In this document: positions 6,665-11,366 of the stretch, piece by piece
How the letters are laid out: each line of letters opens with the position of its first letter
Position numbering within the stretch: the stretch's first letter is position 1
Origin: Deltaproteobacteria bacterium CG_4_8_14_3_um_filter_43_13
Lineage (GTDB): Bacteria > Desulfobacterota > UBA8473
NCBI GenBank assembly: GCA_002782605.1
Contig: PFIF01000250.1
Coordinates: 1-11,366 of the forward strand
Direction: 5' to 3'
Length of the DNA: 11,366 nt
The notes under the pieces: generated by a model
Database searches by the model: none
Told to the model about the DNA's origin: nothing
Seen by the model: the letters and a program-made list of their open reading frames with translations, nothing else
Made by a program: the position numbers and the translations under genes

Positions 6665-8248
6665 ATGTCTGAAAATAGAAGTATCGCAAAGGCAGCGGGG
6701 GTGGTTGGGGCATCTACCTTCTTGAGCAGGATTTTGGGTTTCATCAGGGATGTGGTGGTTGCTAAATATTTTGGCGCAGGGGTATCTGCCGATGCCTTTT
6801 TTGTGGCTTTTCGAATACCTAACCTGCTTAGGAGGCTGCTTGCCGAAGGAGCATTAACCGTCTCTTTTGTCCCCGTCTTTACCGAATACTTAACCAAAAA
6901 GTCCAGAAGGGATGCCCTTGAACTGGCAAATATATCCTTTACTGTTCTTTCAATGATCCTCGTATTTATATCAATACTGGGGATAATCCTTTCTCCTCTG
7001 ATAGTAAGGATTATAGCTCCCGGGTTTATTCACGCCCCTGAAAAGCTAGAACTAACCATTCTTCTTAACCGTATAATGTTCCCTTACATCTTTTTTATCG
7101 GTCTTACTGCCCTCTGCATGGGGGTACTAAATTCCCTGAGACATTTTGCCGCCCCTGCCCTATCCCCGGTTTTACTCAATATCTCTATGATAATTACAGT
7201 CCTGTGCTTCTCCTGGTATTTTGAGCAACCTGTACTCAGCCTCGCTGTTGGAGTCATTGTTGGAGGGGTTCTACAGCTTATCTTCCAGTTTCCATTCTTA
7301 AGAAGCAAAGGAGTCCTGTTAAGGGTAAATTTTAACTTTTCTCACCCTGCGGTGAAGAGGATTGGTCTTCTAATGCTTCCCGCTGTCTTTGGGGTAGCGG
7401 TATATCAGTTTAACATCTTTGTCAGTACCATTATTGCTTCCTTCCTCCCGGAAGGCAGTATATCATATCTTTATTATGCCGATAGGCTCATTGAATTTCC
7501 ACTTGGGATATTTGCCGTAGCTGTGGGAACAGCCGTTTTGCCTGCTATGTCCCGGCACGCAGCTATGAAAAACTATGAAGAACTGAAGGATTCCCTTTCC
7601 TTTGCTTTAAGATTAGTCCTATTTCTGACTATTCCTGCAATGGTTGGATTGATAGTTCTCAGGGTTCCCATCATCAGCATCCTTTTCCAGAGGGGAGAAT
7701 TCGACTCCCAGACTACTTTTTTAACTGCAAATGCCCTTCTTTATTATTCCCTTGGTCTGTGGGCAATCGCCGGAGGAAGAATTGTTGTCCCAACATTCTA
7801 TTCTCTCCAGGACACAAAAACACCTGTGAAGATCGCAATAATCACCCTTTTTGCTGATGTCATCCTCAGCATTATCCTGGCCTTTCCTTTAGGGCTGAGA
7901 CACGGAGGAATAGCCCTGGCCATGTCTGTTTCGTCTGCCATAAATATAGTGCTATTGCTGATGCTCCTCAGGAAAAGATTGGGTAGTATAGGGGCAAGGA
8001 AAATACTTTTGTCGGGCTTAAAGGTCTCTATATCTTCAGCAGTAATGGGGATTATGGTCTATCTCTATTGTTTCAGGATACCGTGGGATATGGTTTCGGG
8101 CATTAAAGAAAAAATCTTCACCCTAAGTGGCAGCATAATAATAGGGGCTGCCGTCTTTTTCTTATGTTCATATCTTCTTAAGAGTCAGGAATCCTATGCC
8201 TTTATTAAGATAATAAAAGAGAGAATAAGGAGGGACAGAAAGATATGA
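6665..8248 (+). CDS. murJ: Lipid II flippase MurJ (MviN)
   Basis: MurJ flips the peptidoglycan precursor lipid II from the cytoplasmic to the periplasmic face of the inner membrane and belongs to the MOP superfamily. The 527-residue length is close to the usual 510-530, with about 14 hydrophobic segments along the chain. Residues known to be needed in E. coli MurJ are kept with an offset of four: Arg22 and Arg28 (FLSRILGFIRD), Asp43, Arg56 (RIPNLLRR) and Arg274 (YADRLIEFP). The start MSENRSIAKAAG matches the family. The nearest ribosome-binding candidate is AGG about 14 bases upstream, which is weak, with GGAG further off. The last codons overlap the alkyltransferase start by 4 bp (ATGA), indicating translational coupling. 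Confidence 0.96.
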   Translation: MSENRSIAKAAGVVGASTFLSRILGFIRDVVVAKYFGAGVSADAFFVAFRIPNLLRRLLAEGALTVSFVPVFTEYLTKKSRRDALELANISFTVLSMILVFISILGIILSPLIVRIIAPGFIHAPEKLELTILLNRIMFPYIFFIGLTALCMGVLNSLRHFAAPALSPVLLNISMIITVLCFSWYFEQPVLSLAVGVIVGGVLQLIFQFPFLRSKGVLLRVNFNFSHPAVKRIGLLMLPAVFGVAVYQFNIFVSTIIASFLPEGSISYLYYADRLIEFPLGIFAVAVGTAVLPAMSRHAAMKNYEELKDSLSFALRLVLFLTIPAMVGLIVLRVPIISILFQRGEFDSQTTFLTANALLYYSLGLWAIAGGRIVVPTFYSLQDTKTPVKIAIITLFADVILSIILAFPLGLRHGGIALAMSVSSAINIVLLLMLLRKRLGSIGARKILLSGLKVSISSAVMGIMVYLYCFRIPWDMVSGIKEKIFTLSGSIIIGAAVFFLCSYLLKSQESYAFIKIIKERIRRDRKI

Positions 8249-8760
8249 GTAAAACGGTTTATTCTATATTTGATACCGAATTTGGCTGGTGCGGTATCGT
8301 TGGAAAGGAGGGAAGGCTTTTAGAGATAATCCCCTTCTTACCTACAGAAGAGAGTGTCTGTTCGTGTGTGGTTTCAAAATATACAAATATAGCTCTTTGC
8401 CCGGGTTGTTTTAAAGAACCTAAAGAGGCTATCGAGAGATACCTTGCAGGGGAAAGGATGGATTTTGAATTTTCTTTGGATCTCTCTGGTTATACTGAAT
8501 TCCAGAGAGATGTTTGGGAGATAACTAGGTCCATCTCCTATGGAGAGATTCGTACCTATAGTTGGGTCAGCAAAAAGTTAGGAACCCCAAAGTCTTCAAG
8601 GGCAGTCGGGACTGCACTTGCCAAAAATCCATTGCCGATAGTTGTGCCATGTCATCGGGTTATAAGAAGCGATGGCGATTTAGGGGGATATTCAGCGGAA
8701 GGGGGCATAGAGATTAAGGCCAAATTATTAAATATGGAAGGTAACTGCTCAGGTGGATAA
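8245..8760 (+). CDS. ogt: Methylated-DNA--protein-cysteine S-methyltransferase (O6-alkylguanine repair)
   Basis: This suicide enzyme transfers the alkyl group from O6-alkylguanine in DNA to its own cysteine. The catalytic motif VVPCHRVI places the acceptor at Cys136. Other family marks are FQRDVWE (86-92), SYGEIRTYS with the DNA-rotating Tyr105, the Arg finger Arg119 in SRAVG, Asn128 in AKNPLPI, and GGYSAEGG. The 171 residues comprise a divergent N-terminal domain (1 to about 80) and the DNA-binding domain. The N-terminal domain holds an unusual cluster Cys39-x-Cys41-x10-Cys52-x2-Cys55 that could bind a metal. It is not the human zinc site, which uses Cys5, Cys24, His29 and His85. Start codon overlaps the murJ stop; AAGGAGGG at 8226-8233 region serves as ribosome-binding site. 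Ogt-type is chosen because no Ada regulatory domain is present. Confidence 0.93.
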   Translation: MSKTVYSIFDTEFGWCGIVGKEGRLLEIIPFLPTEESVCSCVVSKYTNIALCPGCFKEPKEAIERYLAGERMDFEFSLDLSGYTEFQRDVWEITRSISYGEIRTYSWVSKKLGTPKSSRAVGTALAKNPLPIVVPCHRVIRSDGDLGGYSAEGGIEIKAKLLNMEGNCSGG

Positions 8761-8797
8761 GCTGTAGACAGTTAGCCTGTTGGAGGAGCGTGACTAA

Positions 8798-8811
8798 CAG
8801 CCTTCAGCCTA
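8798..8811. repeat. 7-base tandem repeat in the ogt-xerC spacer
   Basis: CAGCCTT and CAGCCTA lie back to back at 8798-8811. Partial relatives such as TAGCCTG occur nearby (8773-8779). The 8761-8840 spacer looks like a decayed short-period repeat rather than a gene, and no convincing terminator was found in it. Confidence 0.4.
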
Positions 8812-8845
8812 AACAACCTGAGTAGTAACATTTTTTATTAATTGC

Positions 8846-8874
8846 TTGACCAAAGGCCTTAGATTGGTTATATT
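8846..8874 (+). promoter_or_regulatory. Near-consensus sigma-70-type promoter of xerC, giving a leaderless mRNA
   Basis: TTGACC (8846-8851) and TATATT (8869-8874) are separated by exactly 17 bp, each matching consensus at five of six positions. The -10 ends only 6 bases before the xerC ATG at 8881, so initiation at the usual distance would begin at or within a couple of bases of the A of the ATG. No Shine-Dalgarno is present in the last 20 bases before the ATG, which fits leaderless translation. Confidence 0.65.
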
Positions 8875-8880
8875 GTACGA

Positions 8881-9816
8881 ATGGAAAGTTTAGTCAAAAA
8901 TTTCTCACTGTATCTGCAAATAGAGAAGAACGTATCAGAGAATACCTACCGGAATTACATGAGCGATCTGAGGCAGTTCTTAAACTTCTTAAAAGCCCAA
9001 AAGCTCTGTATGGAAGAAGGCAATAAGGAGATAGATGTAACAAAGATAGACCATATTGTTATAAGAGCCTATTTAATGGAGTTGTATGGCAAGAATAAAA
9101 AGACTTCCATTGCAAGAAAACTTGCCTCCCTCAGGTCATTCTTCAAACTCTTGATTAAAGAAGAAAGACTCACAATAAATCCAGCTGCTATGGTCACAAC
9201 CCCTAAACAGGAAAAACATATCCCTGCTTTTTTGTCTGTTGATGAGATGTTCAGATTGGTTGAAAAACCGGACAAGTCAACCATCTTAGAATGTAGAGAT
9301 AGAGGCATAATGGAGGTTTTGTACTCATGTGGTATTCGGGTGAGTGAGTTGGTGGGACTGAATATAGATGATTTGGACTTCAATTTGGGCATTATTAAGG
9401 TAAGAGGGAAAGGGAGAAAAGAAAGGATTGTTCCCATCGGGGGAAAGGCAATAGAAGCCCTAAAGGATTACCTTGAGCATGTAAATGAGCTAAAAGGAAA
9501 AGTCCCTGAAAGGTACTCTCAGGGAGAATTGGCAAGCCCGGTTTTCCTGAATTTCAGAGGTGAAAGATTAAGCTCCAGAAGTGTTGCCAGGATAGTTAAA
9601 AAATACATCTTTCAGTGCGGTATAATGAGAGATATCAGTCCGCATTCTATACGCCATAGCTTTGCCACTCATCTTTTAGATGCAGGAGCCGATTTGCGGG
9701 CAATTCAGGAGCTTTTAGGGCATAAGAGCCTGGGAACTACTCAAAAATATACCCATATAAGTATTGACAAATTAATGGAGGTCTATGACAAAGCGCACCC
9801 TAGAAGTAAATTATAG
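8881..9816 (+). CDS. xerC: Tyrosine recombinase XerC
   Basis: This is a site-specific recombinase of the XerC/D family, which resolves chromosome dimers at dif. The N-terminal SAM-like core-binding domain covers about 1-95 and the catalytic domain about 115-300. All catalytic residues are present: Arg153 (CGIRVSEL), Lys177 (VRGKGRKER), His255 and Arg258 (PHSIRHSFATHL), His281 (LLGHKS) and nucleophile Tyr290 (TTQKYTHI). The 311-residue length fits Xer proteins. The N-terminus MESLVKNFSLYLQIEKNVSENT aligns with typical XerC starts, and the next Met (27) is inside the domain, so ATG 8881 is firm despite lacking a ribosome-binding site. Assignment as XerC rather than XerD rests on the hslV-hslU neighbourhood, as in the codV-clpQ-clpY cluster of Bacillus. 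Mobile-element integrase is unlikely given no other mobile genes. Confidence 0.93.
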   Translation: MESLVKNFSLYLQIEKNVSENTYRNYMSDLRQFLNFLKAQKLCMEEGNKEIDVTKIDHIVIRAYLMELYGKNKKTSIARKLASLRSFFKLLIKEERLTINPAAMVTTPKQEKHIPAFLSVDEMFRLVEKPDKSTILECRDRGIMEVLYSCGIRVSELVGLNIDDLDFNLGIIKVRGKGRKERIVPIGGKAIEALKDYLEHVNELKGKVPERYSQGELASPVFLNFRGERLSSRSVARIVKKYIFQCGIMRDISPHSIRHSFATHLLDAGADLRAIQELLGHKSLGTTQKYTHISIDKLMEVYDKAHPRSKL

Positions 9817-9860
9817 GAAAGGCGAGGCACCTGTCCTGCAGGTTTTAGGCATTTGACAAT

Positions 9861-9923
9861 GTCAACAGCGCACCATAACAGCGGGCTTAAGCCCGCTGTT
9901 GACCCTGTTGTGGCCCGCTGTTG
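9861..9923 (+). promoter_or_regulatory. hslV leader with reiterated inverted repeats (alternative hairpins)
   Basis: A perfect 24-bp palindrome (9877-9900) has arms AACAGCGGGC and GCCCGCTGTT around TTAA. The arms are partly repeated: GTCAACAGCG at 9861-9870 is the exact complement of CGCTGTTGAC at 9894-9903, and GCCCGCTGTTG recurs at 9891-9901 and 9913-9923. The left arm at 9877-9886 can therefore pair with either right copy, and the right copy with either left copy. No T tract follows, so this is not a simple terminator. It may be a leader regulatory structure or a REP-like dispersed palindrome. A TTGACA at 9853-9858 could be a -35, but no good -10 follows. Confidence 0.65.
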
Positions 9924-9953
9924 TATGCGCCGTGGACAATAGAAGGATGAGTT

Positions 9954-10481
9954 ATGTTTAAAGGGACTACCATTTTATGTGTCAGGAATAAAGGGAAGGT
10001 CGCCCTTGGTGGTGATGGGCAGGTAACCCTTAACGATACCATTATGAAACATGGTGCAAAGAAGGTTAGGCGTTTATACAACGATAATGTTATTGCTGGC
10101 TTTGCTGGAACAACAGCGGATGCCTTTACCCTGTTTGAGAAGTTTGAGGGCAAACTGGAGCAGTATCATGGCAACCTGACCAGGGCCGCTGTGGAACTGG
10201 CCAAAGATTGGCGAACAGACAAGATACTCCGCAGATTGGAAGCCTTACTGATTGTTGCTGACAAGGAGCATGCCCTGATTATATCGGGCAACGGGGATGT
10301 TATTGAGCCCGATGAAGGGGCAATTGCTATAGGTTCAGGGGGAGCATATGCTTTAGCTTCTGCAAAGGCTCTTATAAAGTATTCTGATCTGGATGTAAAA
10401 AGCATAGTGGAAGAGTCCATGAAGATTGCAGCAGACATCTGTGTCTACACCAATGACAGGATATTTATAGAAGAATTATAA
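9954..10481 (+). CDS. hslV: ATP-dependent protease HslVU, peptidase subunit HslV (ClpQ)
   Basis: HslV forms the double-hexamer proteolytic core of the HslVU protease in the cytoplasm. It is an N-terminal threonine hydrolase of proteasome beta-subunit type. Removal of MFKG would expose Thr5, in the sequence GTTILCVR, as the nucleophile. The catalytic lysine equivalent to Lys33 of mature E. coli HslV is Lys37 (GAKKVRRL), at the same distance from the threonine. GDGQ (20-23), AGFAGTTADAFTL (48-60) and AIGSGG (125-130) are family hallmarks. The length of 175 is normal. AGAAGGA (9941-9947) is a good ribosome-binding site 6 bases before ATG. hslU follows after a 103-bp gap, longer than in most hslVU operons. 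Confidence 0.97.
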   Translation: MFKGTTILCVRNKGKVALGGDGQVTLNDTIMKHGAKKVRRLYNDNVIAGFAGTTADAFTLFEKFEGKLEQYHGNLTRAAVELAKDWRTDKILRRLEALLIVADKEHALIISGNGDVIEPDEGAIAIGSGGAYALASAKALIKYSDLDVKSIVEESMKIAADICVYTNDRIFIEEL

Positions 10482-10512
10482 GGCTCATCTCCAAAAAAAT
10501 TGCTAAGATCAG

Positions 10513-10544
10513 AAGGATTCAAGGGGTCGAGGATTCGAGTGGTA
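10513..10544. repeat. Degenerate 8-base tandem repeat between hslV and hslU
   Basis: Consecutive octamers AAGGATTC, AAGGGGTC, GAGGATTC and the more decayed GAGTGGTA fit a consensus RAGGRTTC over 10513-10544. The array sits in the 103-bp spacer inside what should be the hslVU operon. It does not overlap the hslU ribosome-binding site and no hairpin is evident. Confidence 0.55.
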
Positions 10545-10584
10545 TGCCTATGGGTAGTCTATTCATCTGAAGTGAGGAGGATTG

Positions 10585-11366
10585 ATGTCAATTTTTACAC
10601 CTAGAGAGATTGTTGCAGAACTGGATAGGTATATAATAGGACAGAAAAACGCAAAGAGGGCAGTAGCTATCGCCTTAAGAAACAGATGGAGAAGGCAGCA
10701 GGTCCCGGAAGATCTTAAAGATGAGATTGCCCCCAAAAATATTATTATGATTGGGCCTACAGGGGTCGGTAAAACGGAGATAGCCAGAAGGCTTGCTAAA
10801 CTTGCCCAGTCGCCTTTCCTGAAGATCGAGGCGTCCAAGTTTACAGAAGTAGGATATGTTGGAAGAGACGTAGAATCTATGATTCGCGATCTTACAGAAC
10901 TGGCAGTTAATATGGTAAAAAGTGAAGAAGCAGAAAAGGTTCGCAACAAGGCCAAAGAGATTGCAGAGGAGAGGGTTTTAGACCTATTACTACCTCCCCA
11001 AAAGGGAATGATAGGTGTTGGCGAAAAATTGACAAACGGGACAGATAATGAAGGCAAAAGCGATCAAACAGATACCAGGGAAAAGCTAAGGGGATTACTG
11101 CGAAAAGGGAAGCTGGATAATAGGGTTGTGGATTTGGAAGTAACTCAAAGGAACATCCCTATCATAGAAGTCTTTTCTGCATACGGTATGGAAGAGATGG
11201 ATATGAACCTTAAGGATGTATTCAGCAACATCTTCCCTGAAAAAACAAAGAAGAGAAAGGTTAAAGTCGCTGATGCATTAAGCATCCTCTTACAAGAAGA
11301 AGAGCAAAGGTTAATAGATATGGATAATGTTAGCAAGCTTGCCAAAAAGAGGGTAGAACAATCAGG
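10585..11366 (+). CDS. hslU: ATP-dependent protease HslVU, ATPase subunit HslU (ClpY), 3' end outside the window
   Basis: HslU is the AAA+ unfoldase that recognises substrates, unfolds them and threads them into HslV. The frame is open from ATG 10585 to the window end (260 codons) with no stop, so the C-terminal part is missing from this view, not broken. It begins MSIFTPREIVAELDRYIIGQ, the typical HslU N-terminus. Walker A is GPTGVGKT (57-64) and the pore-loop motif GYVGRD is at 90-95. The inserted I-domain runs from about 109 to 244 and contains a charged stretch typical of this family. Walker B and sensor motifs lie beyond the window. The strong ribosome-binding site GAGGAGG (10574-10580) is 4 bases before the ATG. 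This start fits the family exactly. Confidence 0.96.
   Translation, partial: MSIFTPREIVAELDRYIIGQKNAKRAVAIALRNRWRRQQVPEDLKDEIAPKNIIMIGPTGVGKTEIARRLAKLAQSPFLKIEASKFTEVGYVGRDVESMIRDLTELAVNMVKSEEAEKVRNKAKEIAEERVLDLLLPPQKGMIGVGEKLTNGTDNEGKSDQTDTREKLRGLLRKGKLDNRVVDLEVTQRNIPIIEVFSAYGMEEMDMNLKDVFSNIFPEKTKKRKVKVADALSILLQEEEQRLIDMDNVSKLAKKRVEQS

Noticed and set aside
8881..9816. xerC as the integrase of a mobile element
   Set aside because: No att-like repeats, tRNA gene or other mobile genes are nearby, and hslVU follows directly, which fits the housekeeping recombinase.
9829..9846. Possible terminator after xerC (ACCTG...CAGGT followed by TTTT)
   Set aside because: The stem is only about 5 bp and the T run is 4 bases; too weak to call.
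10513..10544. CRISPR-like array between hslV and hslU
   Set aside because: The units are 8 bases long and directly adjacent, with no spacers, so it is a short tandem repeat.
10563..11057. Minus-strand open frame of 164 codons opposite hslU
   Set aside because: The plus strand encodes HslU with Walker A and pore-loop motifs through this stretch; the antisense frame is a shadow.

Overview
This window is a stretch of ordinary bacterial chromosome of moderate GC content, by eye in the low to mid 40s percent. It carries ten protein genes, all recognisable families and mostly housekeeping. The gene set (gatC-gatA, FmdB zinc ribbon, murJ, xerC-hslV-hslU) and the protein flavour (HslV beginning MFKGTTILCVR, a ClC protein with two CBS domains) suggest a Gram-negative-type, Deltaproteobacteria/Desulfobacterota-like bacterium or a related candidate phylum. 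That assignment is inference. No rRNA, tRNA, CRISPR array, prophage or insertion sequence is visible, and no gene-free stretch exceeds 300 bases.

Layout. (1) 1-3649, plus strand: a ClC chloride channel/antiporter with a C-terminal CBS pair, then gatC and gatA of the tRNA-dependent amidotransferase. The first 78 bases are an exact out-of-frame copy of bases 183-260 and probably obscure the true ClC N-terminus. (2) 3665-6039, minus strand: an MscS-family mechanosensitive channel followed by a membrane-anchored M23/LytM peptidase, convergent with gatA. (3) 6040-6199: a divergent control region built on a 46-bp interrupted palindrome whose two outer arms each contain an outward-facing TTGACA. (4) 6200-8760, plus strand: FmdB-type zinc ribbon protein, a strong hairpin terminator, then murJ (lipid II flippase) overlapping by 4 bp an O6-alkylguanine-DNA alkyltransferase gene. 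(5) 8846-11366, plus strand: xerC with a near-consensus promoter placed so that its mRNA would be leaderless, then hslV and the first 260 codons of hslU, which runs off the window.

Functional themes are translation fidelity (GatCA), envelope and osmotic homeostasis (ClC, MscS, M23 peptidase, MurJ), DNA maintenance (alkyltransferase, XerC) and proteolysis (HslVU). I see no new multi-gene system. The points most worth a second look lie between and inside the genes: the symmetric divergent promoter/palindrome at 6095-6140, the reiterated arms of the hslV leader that could form exclusive hairpins, the probable leaderless xerC transcript, a four-cysteine cluster in the alkyltransferase, and the 78-bp duplication at the window edge.
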